Below are positions 1 to 7,180 of a stretch of 47,938 bases of DNA, one piece after another. Below the pieces are notes generated by a model. The model made no database searches. It saw nothing but the letters and a program-made list of their open reading frames with translations, and was not told where the DNA came from. This stretch comes from Streptomyces violaceoruber. GTDB taxonomy: Bacteria; Actinomycetota; Actinomycetes; Streptomycetales; Streptomycetaceae. Within the stretch, counting starts at the first letter, position 1, and each line of letters opens with the position of its first letter. Position numbers and translations under genes: made by a program. The stretch spans positions 1 through 47,938 of the forward strand of contig JODI01000066.1 of NCBI GenBank assembly GCA_000720805.1, read 5' to 3'.

Positions 1-104
1 ACCCCGCCTGGCTCCACACCTACAATCACCACCGCGGACACACCGCACTCAAAGGCCAACCACCCGCCAGCCGCGTCCCCAACCTCACGGGTCAGTACAG
101 CTAG
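1..104 (+). CDS. IS481-type transposase, C-terminal end (cut by window edge)
   Basis: An open frame that reads from base 3 to a TAG at 102-104 gives 33 residues beginning PAWLHTYNHHRGHTALKGQP. The W-x-x-x-YN-x-x-R-x-H-x-AL pattern followed by PPASRV is typical of the C-terminal tail of DDE integrase-core transposases of the IS481/IS3 kind. Only the tail is inside the window, so completeness and the left end cannot be judged. I could not see a convincing terminal inverted repeat in the bases after the stop, so the right boundary of the element is unknown. Confidence 0.75.
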   Translation, partial: PAWLHTYNHHRGHTALKGQPPASRVPNLTGQYS

Positions 105-354
105 GGCCCTTGTGATGGATCTCCGTGGGAGAAGGAGCGGCGTTCGGTGCGTGCGATCGCCGTGCGGCGTGGAGGGTCATGTGGCGGAGCCACCTGGCCC
201 TTCGCGCCGTGGTCGTCGAGCCTGATGTCGGTGGCGGTACTGCTGCTGCCACCGCCCGAGCGGTCCCGGCCGGGGTGTCAGGGGTCCCAGCAATGACGGC
301 TGCGGAAAATCATCCGCTGAGTCAGGGCCCGGGCCGGGCCGGCCACGGCCGGCG

Positions 355-894
355 TCAGGCGCTGTGGGGTACGGCGACGGGCATCGCCCAGACCTGCTGG
401 GGTACTTCGGGATCGTCGAGGACCGGGGCGAGGGATTCCTCTCCCGCGGCCGCGTTGAACGCGGTGAGTGCCTCGACGAGCGTGGCCCGCTGCTGGGGCG
501 GGAGGTGTTCGACGATCGCTGTGATCTCCGCGCGGCGTCGGGCGGTGACGTTCTCGACGGTGCGTCGACCTTCCTCGGTGAGCCGCAGCCGGGTCTCCCG
601 GCGGTTGTCGGGGTTGGTCTGCCGGTCGGCGAGTCCGGCCGCGATCAGGCGGTCGACCATGCGCATGGCGGTGGAGGGCGCCACCTGAAGCAGATCGGCG
701 AGCGTGACCAGTTTGGTCGCGCCGCGTGTCGACAGCACCACCAGCATCCGGAACTGCGGCAGCGTCACCCGCTCCTCGACCTCGGCGAGCGACCGGGCGG
801 ACACGTCGACCAGCAGCCGCGAGGCGGTCAGAACCGCACGGGTGACGGCGTCTACGTCGTCCAGGTGCCCCGCAGGGGTCTCACGCTCCGGCAT
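355..894 (-). CDS. MarR family transcriptional regulator
   Basis: This 179-residue protein has the MarR winged-helix layout. A helical N-terminus (about 10-45) is followed by the helix-turn-helix LADLLQVAPSTAMRMVDRLI, and then by the wing, with the family signature DNRRETRLRLTEEGRR at about 96-112. A C-terminal dimerisation helix follows. It would bind DNA as a dimer and respond to a small ligand. The nearest genes on the same strand are the tRNA-like gene at 1064-1133 and the MHS-type transporter, but strong hairpins lie between them, so it is probably its own transcript. The C-terminal 30 residues (acidic, proline-rich) are unusual for the family and may be species-specific. The ligand and targets cannot be told from the sequence. 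Confidence 0.9.
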   Translation of the reverse strand: MPERETPAGHLDDVDAVTRAVLTASRLLVDVSARSLAEVEERVTLPQFRMLVVLSTRGATKLVTLADLLQVAPSTAMRMVDRLIAAGLADRQTNPDNRRETRLRLTEEGRRTVENVTARRRAEITAIVEHLPPQQRATLVEALTAFNAAAGEESLAPVLDDPEVPQQVWAMPVAVPHSA

Positions 895-1020
895 GCGTCC
901 TTTCTACGTGCGGAAGTTGCTGATCACCCAGCCGATGGGGGCAGATTTTCCTCACTCATGACCCTTCCGCACAGCCGCAGGACCGCTCGCACCCCGTGCG
1001 GCGCGAGGTGCCCGGACATG

Positions 1021-1059
1021 CGTGAACCCCGTCCCGCGGGAAGCGGAACGGGGTTCACG
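1021..1059 (-). terminator. Strong hairpin just downstream of the tRNA-like gene
   Basis: The arms CGTGAACCCCGT (1021-1032) and ACGGGGTTCACG (1048-1059) are perfectly complementary. The stem continues inward by about five more pairs with one wobble, leaving a four-base loop. It begins 4 bases after the 3' end of the tRNA-like gene on the minus strand. There is no T run, as is usual for Streptomyces terminators. Confidence 0.7.
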
Positions 1060-1063
1060 GTCG

Positions 1064-1133
1064 AGCGCCGGGCAGGCCTTGCACCTGCATCTCCCCGCAG
1101 GAAGCGGGGCGTCTTTCCTTGGACCACCAACGC
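1064..1133 (-). tRNA. tRNA-Gly(UCC)-like gene with non-canonical T and anticodon loops
   Basis: The minus strand from 1133 down to 1064 folds as a cloverleaf. The acceptor is GCGTTGG/CCGGCGC (seven pairs, two of them G-U), then TG, a D stem GTC/GAC with loop CAAGGAAA keeping GG, then G26. The anticodon arm is CCCCG-CTTCCTG-CGGGG with anticodon TCC at 1102-1100. A four-base variable loop AGAT and a T arm GCAGG-TGCAAGG-CCTGC follow, with discriminator T at 1064. Bacterial glycyl-tRNA synthetase identity features (G1-C72, C2-G71, U73, C35, C36) are all present. Odd points: T54-T55-C56 is replaced by TGC; position 37 is T instead of a purine; bases 32 and 38 can pair, shrinking the anticodon loop to five; no CCA is encoded; total length is only 70. 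It may be charged with glycine yet poorly used by the ribosome. A decayed tRNA is the alternative, but the intact pairing and identity bases argue against that. Confidence 0.65.
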
Positions 1134-1173
1134 ACCGGCGGACACCGGTGGTTCGGCGCCGCGTCGTGGATCA

Positions 1174-1179
1174 AGCATA
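1174..1179 (-). promoter_or_regulatory. Candidate -10 box for the tRNA-like gene
   Basis: TATGCT on the minus strand lies 41 bases before the tRNA 5' end. This would give a short 5' leader of about 34 bases for RNase P to remove. The -35 region is poor, so this is only a suggestion. It falls between the stop of the transporter gene and the tRNA, consistent with a separate transcript. Confidence 0.35.
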
Positions 1180-1210
1180 CCGCAGCCGGGACGATGGGAT
1201 GACCGGCCGG

Positions 1211-2752
1211 TCAGCGCACGCCGGTGTGATGCCGTTCCACGCGGTACAGGTCCGTGGAGGTACTGATCAGTTCCCGCTGTTCCTCCGATGAACCGACCAT
1301 CGGCTGCGAGCCGTTGAGCGGTACCTGGGCGCTCTCCGGCAGGAACCTCACCGTCACCAGGCCGATGGCGCCGGCCACCATCAGGTAGTAGGCGGGCATC
1401 AGGTCGTCGCCGGTGAGGCTGACCAGCGCCTCGGTCACCAGCGGAGTGGTGCCGCCGAAGGCGGCGACGGCGAAGTTGAAGCCGATGCCCATGGCCGCAT
1501 AGCGGACGGCGGTCGGGAACAGCGCGGGCAGGGTGGCGGCGCTCGGGGCGGCGAAGCAGGCCAGCAGGGTGGAGAGGATGAGGACGCCGAAGATCGGCGG
1601 CCAGGTTCCGTCCGCCTTGATCAGGAGGAAGGACGGGACCGCGAGGACGATCATCGCGGCCGCCGCGACTCCGTAGAGGGGCCGCCGGCCGACACGGTCG
1701 CTGAGCCGGCCGAGGAAGGTGATCAGCAGCACGATCCACACCATGCCGATCAGGACCAGGACGTCGGCGGAGCTGCTGGAGCGGTTCAGGGTCTCCGTCT
1801 GGTAGGTGGGCAGGAAGCCGGTGACCATGTAGTTGGTGACGTTGTAGAGCAGGACGAGGCCCATGCAGACGAGCAGGGGCCGCCAGTGGTCCTTGACGAT
1901 GGTGCGCAGCTCGCTGCCCGCCGACTCCTGGGCGAGGCTCTTCTCGTGCTCGTCCAACTGCTGCTGGAAGGCCGGGGACTCCTCCAGCTTGAGCCGCATG
2001 TACAGGCCGATGACGCCGAGCGGCCCGGCGATCAGGAACGGTATGCGCCAGCCCCAGGAGAGCATCTCGGCGTCGGTGAGCAGCAGGTTCAGCAGGGTGA
2101 CCAGGGCGGAGCCGAGCGCGTAGCCGGTGAAGGTGCCGAAGTCGAGCCAGCTGGAGAGGAATCCGCGTCGGCGATCCGGTGAGTACTCGGCGACGAAGGT
2201 GGTGGCGCCGCCGTACTCACCGCCGGTGGAGAAGCCCTGGACCATGCGGGCGAGCAGCAGGAGGATCGGGGCGGCGATGCCGATCGTGCCGTAATCGGGG
2301 ATCAGTCCGATGACGAAGGTGCCGGCCGCCATCATGATCATGGTGGTGGCGAGCACCTTCTGCCGGCCGATACGGTCGCCCAGCGGGCCGAAGACCAGGC
2401 CGCCGAGGGGTCGTACGACGAATGCCGCGGCGAAGGTCGCGAAGGACGAGATCACCTGGGCGGCCGGCGAGGCTCCCGGGAAGAACACCTTGCCGAGAGT
2501 GGCGGCGAGGTAGCTGTAGACGCCGAAGTCGAACCACTCCATGCAGTTGCCGAGCGCTGAGGCGCCGACGGCCCGCTTCAGCAACGGCGGTTCGACGACC
2601 TGGACGTCCTCCTCGCGGAAGGCACGCCTGTTCCGGCGCAGCCGCCGGGTCAGTTCTTCCCGGACCTGGTGCGGGAGATTCGTGACGGACTTCGGGACGG
2701 GGCCCCTGTTCGGCGGACCTGGCTGGTCCTCCAGCTTCTCGCGTGCCACCAT
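1211..2752 (-). CDS. MFS transporter, metabolite:H+ symporter (ProP-like) family
   Basis: This is a 513-residue membrane protein. After a charged, cytoplasmic N-terminus of about 60 residues comes the family opening ALGNCMEWFDFGVYSYLA, then the loop 2-3 motif GDRIGRQKVL. The diagnostic metabolite:H+ symporter motif ARMVQGFSTGGEYGGA follows, and the second half has GRLSDRVGRRPL. About twelve membrane segments can be drawn. Members import compatible solutes or organic acids with protons: ProP takes proline and betaine, others dicarboxylates or shikimate. The C-terminus is short and lacks the ProP coiled coil, so an osmosensing role is not supported. The start at 2752 has AAAGGCGG a few bases upstream. 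It ends 78 bases before the tRNA-like gene. The substrate is unknown. Confidence 0.88.
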   Translation of the reverse strand: MVAREKLEDQPGPPNRGPVPKSVTNLPHQVREELTRRLRRNRRAFREEDVQVVEPPLLKRAVGASALGNCMEWFDFGVYSYLAATLGKVFFPGASPAAQVISSFATFAAAFVVRPLGGLVFGPLGDRIGRQKVLATTMIMMAAGTFVIGLIPDYGTIGIAAPILLLLARMVQGFSTGGEYGGATTFVAEYSPDRRRGFLSSWLDFGTFTGYALGSALVTLLNLLLTDAEMLSWGWRIPFLIAGPLGVIGLYMRLKLEESPAFQQQLDEHEKSLAQESAGSELRTIVKDHWRPLLVCMGLVLLYNVTNYMVTGFLPTYQTETLNRSSSSADVLVLIGMVWIVLLITFLGRLSDRVGRRPLYGVAAAAMIVLAVPSFLLIKADGTWPPIFGVLILSTLLACFAAPSAATLPALFPTAVRYAAMGIGFNFAVAAFGGTTPLVTEALVSLTGDDLMPAYYLMVAGAIGLVTVRFLPESAQVPLNGSQPMVGSSEEQRELISTSTDLYRVERHHTGVR

Positions 2753-3446
2753 TGCCGCCTTTCTCCCGACATCGTCTGTGCCGCGCCGCTCGTCCGGCGG
2801 CGCCCGTCACTGCTGCTGCCCGGGTTGGCGCCTGCCACACGGGAAACGTCCAGCCCCTCATGGGGCCTTCACATCGACGGGCGACTGCGCCCTGAGGTCG
2901 GGGGATCACCCCGGGGACGGGGCCACGTCATCCTCCCGGGATCGCCGGTCGCACGCGGCGTCCGCGAGCCGTATTCCCGGATGATCAGCGGGGAATTCCC
3001 GGCGGCGAGATCGCGTGGGTGGCGCGCGACGGCCCGGAGTCCCGAGGGGCCGGAGTCCCGACGGGCTGGAGTCCCGACGGGCTGGATATCCCGGAATCGC
3101 GAAGAATTCCCCCAGGCAGTATTCGGCCACCGGAACGGCCGTGGGCGGGCGGGTGTTCACCACCGCTTCCGCACCGAGGCCGGGCACGGCCCACGCCGCC
3201 GGTGACCGCGGCGAGTGCGAGGGCGGGGACTGATGCTCCAGAGACGGGCAGAGAGCGTCTTTTCGCTGGTGGCGGCGGGGGTCGCCGGAACCGCGGCGAC
3301 CGGATGTTCGGATCCTGTCAGGCCGGTTGCGCCCGCGAGAAGGAGTGGTGGAGAACGACCTGTTCCAGCATTCCGGAAGGGACTTCGGGAACCTTAGAAT
3401 TCCGGAGACCACGGCGGGGAATGAGCTTGACGGGGGAATGGGTGTT
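2753..3446. other. Intergenic region without a convincing gene
   Basis: About 690 bases between the divergently oriented transporter and FHA gene. Open frames exist on both strands but have no family resemblance, poor codon bias or no ribosome site. It contains a short tandem repeat (3036-3083) and must hold the two divergent promoters, which I cannot place reliably. Confidence 0.6.
3036..3083. repeat. Three tandem 16-base units
   Basis: Three 16-base units follow one another (3036-3051, 3052-3067, 3068-3083). The last two are identical (GGAGTCCCGACGGGCT) and the first differs at three positions. A degenerate fourth unit starts GGATATCCCGG. There are no spacers, so it is a minisatellite-like slippage product and not a CRISPR array. 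Confidence 0.75.
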
Positions 3447-4295
3447 ATGGACACGGTTATCGTGCAGTTGCCCGACGACACACCGGCGCGGCGCGGAAGA
3501 ACGGGACAGAAACCGCGGCTTCTGCACATGGGGCCGGGGGAGACGAAGGACTTCGGCCGGGGAGTTCCGGGCGACGTACCGGCCATCGTGCTGACCGATC
3601 CGGGGGTGTCGCGCACCGCCGGACGTATCGAGGCCGCCGGGGATTTCTGGCGGTTGTCGAACTTCAGCGCCACCTCCACCTATGTGGTGGAGAACCTCGA
3701 AGGGGCCGGCGAGTACGTCAAGGTCGCGCCGGGGCGGCTCGGTGCCCCCGTTCCGTTCGAGTTCTCCCGAGTGGTGCTGCCCGCGCTGGACGGCAGCGCC
3801 ACGTTCAAGGTCTTCGCACCGCAGCACGCCTACGCGCAGGACGGGGCGGGTCCCGACTACGGGGAGCGGACCGTCAGCCCCTTTTCCCTCGACCCGACGT
3901 CGAAGTACTTCCTGGTCCTGGTCGCGCTCTGCGAGCCCAGGCTGCGCAGTTCCTCCGGTGCGGCGCTGCCCGGGGCCGGGGAGATCGTGGAGCGGCTGCG
4001 TCCGCTGGAGGCGTGCCGCGATCTGACCCGCTCGGCCGTGAACTACCACATCGACTACCTGACGTCAGCGAAGTTGCGGCTGCGGACCGTCCATGAGGAC
4101 GACCTGTCGGCGTACGGTCCCAAGGACGGCGGCCGGGTGGGCGCCAAGCGCGAGGACCTCGTGACGCTGGCGCTGCGTTTCGACCTGGTGCGCGAGGAGC
4201 ACCTCTCGCTGCTGCCCCGGCGCACCGCCGCGCCCTGCCCCCCGGCGGCGTCCGCAGCGGCGACGGCGCCGTCCCCCGCGCACGAGTACCGCTGA
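3447..4295 (+). CDS. FHA domain protein with C-terminal helix-turn-helix region
   Basis: With a start at 3447 (GGGGGA ten bases upstream) the product has 282 residues. An in-frame ATG at 3438 and an earlier one at 3327 are less well placed. Residues about 15-130 look like a forkhead-associated phosphothreonine-binding fold: LTDPGVSRTAGRIEA, then FWRLSNFSATSTYVVEN matches the FHA serine/arginine and asparagine-serine pattern. Residues about 150-250 are helical, with PLEACRDLTRSAVNYHIDYLT resembling a recognition-helix region. The combination suggests a DNA-binding protein docked by a Ser/Thr kinase target. No kinase gene is adjacent. The C-terminal alanine/proline tail is likely disordered. 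The HTH assignment is an inference from helix pattern. Confidence 0.7.
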   Translation: MDTVIVQLPDDTPARRGRTGQKPRLLHMGPGETKDFGRGVPGDVPAIVLTDPGVSRTAGRIEAAGDFWRLSNFSATSTYVVENLEGAGEYVKVAPGRLGAPVPFEFSRVVLPALDGSATFKVFAPQHAYAQDGAGPDYGERTVSPFSLDPTSKYFLVLVALCEPRLRSSSGAALPGAGEIVERLRPLEACRDLTRSAVNYHIDYLTSAKLRLRTVHEDDLSAYGPKDGGRVGAKREDLVTLALRFDLVREEHLSLLPRRTAAPCPPAASAAATAPSPAHEYR

Positions 4296-4304
4296 TCCGG
4301 CGCC

Positions 4305-4326
4305 GTCCCTGACATCTGTCAGGGAC
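4305..4326. promoter_or_regulatory. Perfect 22-base palindrome upstream of secreted-protein genes
   Basis: The arms GTCCCTGACA and TGTCAGGGAC are exactly complementary with only two bases (TC) between them. It starts 10 bases after the FHA gene stop and lies 83 bases before the start of the first small secreted protein. The two-base spacer favours a dimeric protein site over an RNA hairpin, though a terminator for the FHA gene is possible. A weak TAGTGT -10-like box is at 4347-4352. Confidence 0.55.
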
Positions 4327-4408
4327 CCCGTCGCCTCACCTCTCCCTAGTGTTCTGAGTGCCGGCCAGGTGCCGCGCAGGACCACATCACCACAGGGGGA
4401 AACACATC

Positions 4409-4783
4409 ATGCCCACCCGCATCCTCACCCGGGCCGCGCTCGTCGGCGCAGGCGCGCTCGCCCTGCTCGGCCCGATCGCGGCCACGTCCGCCGTCGCCGC
4501 CTCCGACACCGGTCAGGGCTCCGCCGTCGCGCTCGGGGCCCCGTACGGGGTCGAGCCGTACGAGACGGTCAACGTCCGCTCGGGCCCGGCCACTTGGTAC
4601 GACAAGGTCGGCAGCGTCGCAGCGGGCCAGCCGCGTGGCGCCTTCTGCTGGAAGCACGGCGAGACCATACGTGACCACGGCTACGTGAACGACGTCTGGG
4701 TGCAGCTCGCCGAGGGCTACGTCAGCGCCGTCTACCTCAAGGGCGACCAGTACGGCGGTCTGCCCGCCTCCGCCGAGTGCTGA
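4409..4783 (+). CDS. Small secreted protein with bacterial SH3-like domain (1)
   Basis: This 124-residue protein starts at the ATG at 4409, with AGGGGGA nine bases upstream. An arginine-containing N-region and a hydrophobic stretch (about residues 8-28) ending TSAVAAS form a Sec signal peptide cleaved near residue 31. The mature part has ETVNVRSGPATWYDKVGSV, the classic opening of an SH3_3 repeat, and two cysteines (one in the middle, one the last residue) that could form a disulfide. Such domains bind cell-wall or other polymers. It is followed 44 bases later by a similar gene of the same length. The ligand is unknown. Confidence 0.78.
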   Translation: MPTRILTRAALVGAGALALLGPIAATSAVAASDTGQGSAVALGAPYGVEPYETVNVRSGPATWYDKVGSVAAGQPRGAFCWKHGETIRDHGYVNDVWVQLAEGYVSAVYLKGDQYGGLPASAEC

Positions 4784-4827
4784 ACCGATCGGCCGAACAC
4801 CCACCACCACACCAACGGGGACCACAC

Positions 4828-5202
4828 ATGAAGCGTCTGATACGCCGTTCCGCCACCGCCCTGGCCGTCGCCGCGCTCGCCACCGGCGCCCTCGCCACCA
4901 CCGCGCAGGCCGCGCCCGCCACGGCGACCGGCGGTGACCCGACCCTCACCGACGTCTACATCTGGGCGACCGACGTCAACCTGCGCGCACAGCCGACCAC
5001 CGCGTCCGGGGTGCTCGCCGTCCGCTCGAAGTACTGGCTGGACGCCGTGTGCCAGAAGCAGGGCCAGAGCATCACCGACCCCGCCGTCGGGACGAACGAC
5101 TGGTGGACCGCCGTCCAGGAGTTCTCCGGCAGCGACATCGCCTACGTGAACAACCTGTATCTCCGGGGCGGCCAGAAGATCGCGGGCGTCCCGGACTGCT
5201 GA
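4828..5202 (+). CDS. Small secreted protein with SH3-like domain (2)
   Basis: Also 124 residues, starting at the ATG at 4828 after ACGGGGA. The N-terminus MKRLIRRSATALAVAALATG plus a TTAQAAPA cleavage region is a clear Sec signal peptide. The mature protein carries TDVNLRAQPTTASGVLAV, a diverged form of the SH3-like VNxRxxP opening. A central cysteine and a C-terminal cysteine are placed as in the preceding gene. The equal length, shared layout and 44-base spacing indicate a tandem duplication with strong divergence, probably one transcript. Confidence 0.75.
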   Translation: MKRLIRRSATALAVAALATGALATTAQAAPATATGGDPTLTDVYIWATDVNLRAQPTTASGVLAVRSKYWLDAVCQKQGQSITDPAVGTNDWWTAVQEFSGSDIAYVNNLYLRGGQKIAGVPDC

Positions 5203-5338
5203 CTCGGTCCGTCCGGCCCCGGCACCCGCTGCCGTGCCGCGTGCCCGCTCGTCCGGCCCCGGCCCGCCTTCCCGGCGCGGCCGGGGTCCTCGGCGCGTGA
5301 TAGGACGATCAGCGAGAGATCGCGATCGAGGAGTGCAT

Positions 5339-5842
5339 GTGACAGATACGGCAGCGGAGGCCACCGGCGTACGGGTCTTCGTCGACAAGCAGAGTCCCGA
5401 GGCGTACCGAGCCCTGACCGCCACGGCCGAGGCCGTGCGGGGTGTGGCCGCCGCGGCGGGACTGGACCGGGTGCTCGTCGAGCTCGTCAACATCCGGGTC
5501 TCCCAGCTCAACGCCTGCGCGTACTGCCTCAACCTGCATACGAGGGCCGCGCTGCGGGCCGGGGAGACCACCCAGCGGCTGGGAGTCCTGCCGGCCTGGC
5601 GGGACACCCAGCTGTTCACACCCCGGGAGCGGGCCGCGCTCGCGCTGGCCGAGGCCACCACGCATCCGGCGGACGGCCGGACGCAGGAGAGCGCCTACGC
5701 CGAGGCGCGGGCCGTGCTGTCCGACGACGAGATATCGGCGGTGATCTGGGTGGCGATCACGATCAACGCCTTCAACCGCGTGTCGGTCATGAGCAAGCAT
5801 CCCGTGCGGGCCGCACCGGTGCCTCCGCCGGCATCGGTGTGA
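5339..5842 (+). CDS. AhpD-like / carboxymuconolactone decarboxylase family protein
   Basis: The GTG at 5339 is preceded by GAGGAG at the right distance, giving 167 residues. The all-helical AhpD fold is marked by the redox motif NACAYCLNLHTR at about 57-68. This is a CxxC with the downstream histidine expected for the alkylhydroperoxidase active site (C-A-Y-C...H). The C-terminus NAFNRVSVMSKHPV also fits the family. The likely role is thiol-dependent peroxide reduction or a related activity. It stands alone and converges on the ribosomal protein cluster, separated by a strong hairpin. Confidence 0.88.
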   Translation: MTDTAAEATGVRVFVDKQSPEAYRALTATAEAVRGVAAAAGLDRVLVELVNIRVSQLNACAYCLNLHTRAALRAGETTQRLGVLPAWRDTQLFTPRERAALALAEATTHPADGRTQESAYAEARAVLSDDEISAVIWVAITINAFNRVSVMSKHPVRAAPVPPPASV

Positions 5843-5909
5843 GGGTGCGCGGGCCGGCCGGCGCCTGACGAGGGCCGGCCGGTCTGCCGCGTCGCGGGGT
5901 CCGGCACAG

Positions 5910-5951
5910 CGGTCGGCCCGGCCACCGCGTGTCGCGGGGCCGGGCCGACCG
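5910..5951. terminator. Bidirectional terminator between convergent genes
   Basis: The arms GGTCGGCCCGGCC (5911-5923) and GGCCGGGCCGACC (5938-5950) pair perfectly. An outer C-G and an inner CCGCG/CGCGG helix extend the stem. It lies between the stops of the AhpD-like gene and the L36 gene. Confidence 0.8.
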
Positions 5952-5966
5952 GACGGACGCCTCGCC

Positions 5967-6089
5967 TCAGCCCTGGCGGGCCTTGAAGCGCGGGTCCTTC
6001 TTGTTGATCACGTAGGTCACGCCCCGGCGGCGAACCACCTGGGCCCCCGGCTTGGACTTCAGTGAGCGCAGGGAGTTGCGCACCTTCAT
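5967..6089 (-). CDS. rpmJ2: 50S ribosomal protein L36, cysteine-free paralogue
   Basis: A 40-residue basic protein beginning [20 protein letters not shown] and ending DPRFKARQG, the standard length and pattern of L36 of the zinc-independent (C-minus) type. None of the zinc-ligand cysteines of the ordinary L36 are present. The ATG at 6089 follows GGAGGACAGG. It is the last of three genes (L33, L31, L36) that would replace zinc-binding copies when zinc is scarce, sparing or releasing the metal. That function is known for the family; here it is inferred from missing cysteines. Confidence 0.93.
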   Translation of the reverse strand: MKVRNSLRSLKSKPGAQVVRRRGVTYVINKKDPRFKARQG

Positions 6090-6124
6090 GTCCTGTCCTC
6101 CTTCTGCTCGGACGCGGGCGTCGG

Positions 6125-6388
6125 TCAGTGGCGGGCGGTGGCCGCCGTGCCGCCGTAGCGTCGCTCGAACCGTTCCACGCGGCCCGCGGTGTCCATGACG
6201 CGCGAGGTGCCGGTGTAGAACGGGTGGCTGGCCGACGAGATCTCCACGTCGATCAGCGGGTAGGTGGCTCCGTCCGTCCACTCGATGGTGCGCGTCGAGG
6301 ACGCGGTCGAGCGGGTGAGGAACGTGGCCCCCGCCGCGCGGTCGCGGAAGACGACCGGGCGGGAGACGGGGTGGATGTCAGGCCTCAT
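6125..6388 (-). CDS. rpmE2: 50S ribosomal protein L31 type B, cysteine-free
   Basis: The ATG at 6388, with GGAAGGA just upstream, gives 87 residues beginning [16 protein letters not shown]. The hallmark [21 protein letters not shown] identifies the L31 family. Type B is shown by the lack of the CxxC zinc ligands and the longer C-terminus. It lies between the L33 and L36 genes on the same strand with 35-46 base gaps, so the three are probably one operon. Confidence 0.95.
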   Translation of the reverse strand: MRPDIHPVSRPVVFRDRAAGATFLTRSTASSTRTIEWTDGATYPLIDVEISSASHPFYTGTSRVMDTAGRVERFERRYGGTAATARH

Positions 6389-6434
6389 GGTGTGTCCTTC
6401 CTTACGGCCGTCCGGCGCGGGGCGGTGGTACGGG

Positions 6435-6599
6435 TCATCGCTCCTCGCGGAAGGCGACGTGCTCACCGGCCACCGGGTCGTACTTGCGCAGGACCAGTCG
6501 GTCGGGGTCGTTGAGACGGTTCTTGCGGGTCACATACGTGACGCCGGTCCCTGCCGTCGACCTCAGCTTGACGACGGGGCGCACGGTGTTGCGTGCCAT
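6435..6599 (-). CDS. rpmG: 50S ribosomal protein L33, cysteine-free
   Basis: A 54-residue frame begins at the ATG at 6599 (AGGAGG upstream) with [19 protein letters not shown] and then reads [27 protein letters not shown] L33 sequence to the stop at 6435. There are no cysteines, so this is the zinc-independent form. It heads the L33-L31-L36 cluster. I searched the roughly 120 bases upstream for a Zur-type palindrome (TGAAAAT-like arms) and found none, so control by zinc is not visible here. S14 and S18 genes, which often accompany such clusters in Streptomyces, are absent. Confidence 0.95.
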   Translation of the reverse strand: MARNTVRPVVKLRSTAGTGVTYVTRKNRLNDPDRLVLRKYDPVAGEHVAFREER

Positions 6600-6718
6600 G
6601 AGGTCCTCCTTTCGCTCACATCACGGGGTTCTTGGTCCGTGCATGTCAGCTACGTGGGCTTCAACGCGGTACCCCACCGGTACATTCCCGCCTCGTCGGA
6701 GGGGGTCCACCGGCCGTG

Positions 6719-7180
6719 TCAGCGGCGCCTGCGGTAGGTGAGGGTGAAGTCCTGCTGCCAGGCGGCCGGGCCGTCGGCCGGTGAGGTCTCCCAGGTGCCG
6801 TGGATGGTGTCGCCGTCGTCGGCGACCAACCCGGTGAACCGTTGCCGGAACGCCAGCGGCGAGAAGTCCGGCGTCTCGCGCAGCAGCCGCCACACGCCGT
6901 CGGCGAAGGTCATCGCGTACATCCGTACGACCCCTCGTGAGTCGAAGTAATGCTGTGTGTACACGCCGGTCTGCGGGTCGGTCGCGACGATGGCCGTGCT
7001 GTCCGGGGCCTCGGGGACCGGGATCTCGGAGCGCTGGACCAGGAACCGGCCGTCCAGAGCCCACTCGAACACGCTGCGTCCGGTCGGCGCGGCCAGGCCC
7101 GGGAAGTCGGACTCCACCACCCACTCGCCGACGAAGACGTCCAACCTCTTCAGGGCTTTCCTCGGTGCCGATCCGTCCAT
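6719..7180 (-). CDS. DUF1579-like protein
   Basis: The ATG at 7180 has GGAGGAG seven bases upstream and gives 153 residues; an in-frame start at 7210 is less likely. The sequence has LDVFVGEWVVESDFPG, then RSVFEWALDGRFLVQRSEIPVPEAPDS and QTGVYTQHYFDSRGVVRMYAM. It ends with a WETSPADG...DFTLTYRR strand pattern. This is the layout of a small beta-barrel family often annotated DUF1579 or heme-binding-like beta barrel. No catalytic residues can be named. It is a single gene between the L33 gene and the divergent AraC-type regulator. Confidence 0.6.
   Translation of the reverse strand: MDGSAPRKALKRLDVFVGEWVVESDFPGLAAPTGRSVFEWALDGRFLVQRSEIPVPEAPDSTAIVATDPQTGVYTQHYFDSRGVVRMYAMTFADGVWRLLRETPDFSPLAFRQRFTGLVADDGDTIHGTWETSPADGPAAWQQDFTLTYRRRR

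Noticed and set aside
1093..1116. Plus-strand terminator (CCCCGC/GCGGGG hairpin followed by CGTCTTT)
   Set aside because: The hairpin is the anticodon arm of the tRNA-like gene on the minus strand, and no plus-strand gene ends there.
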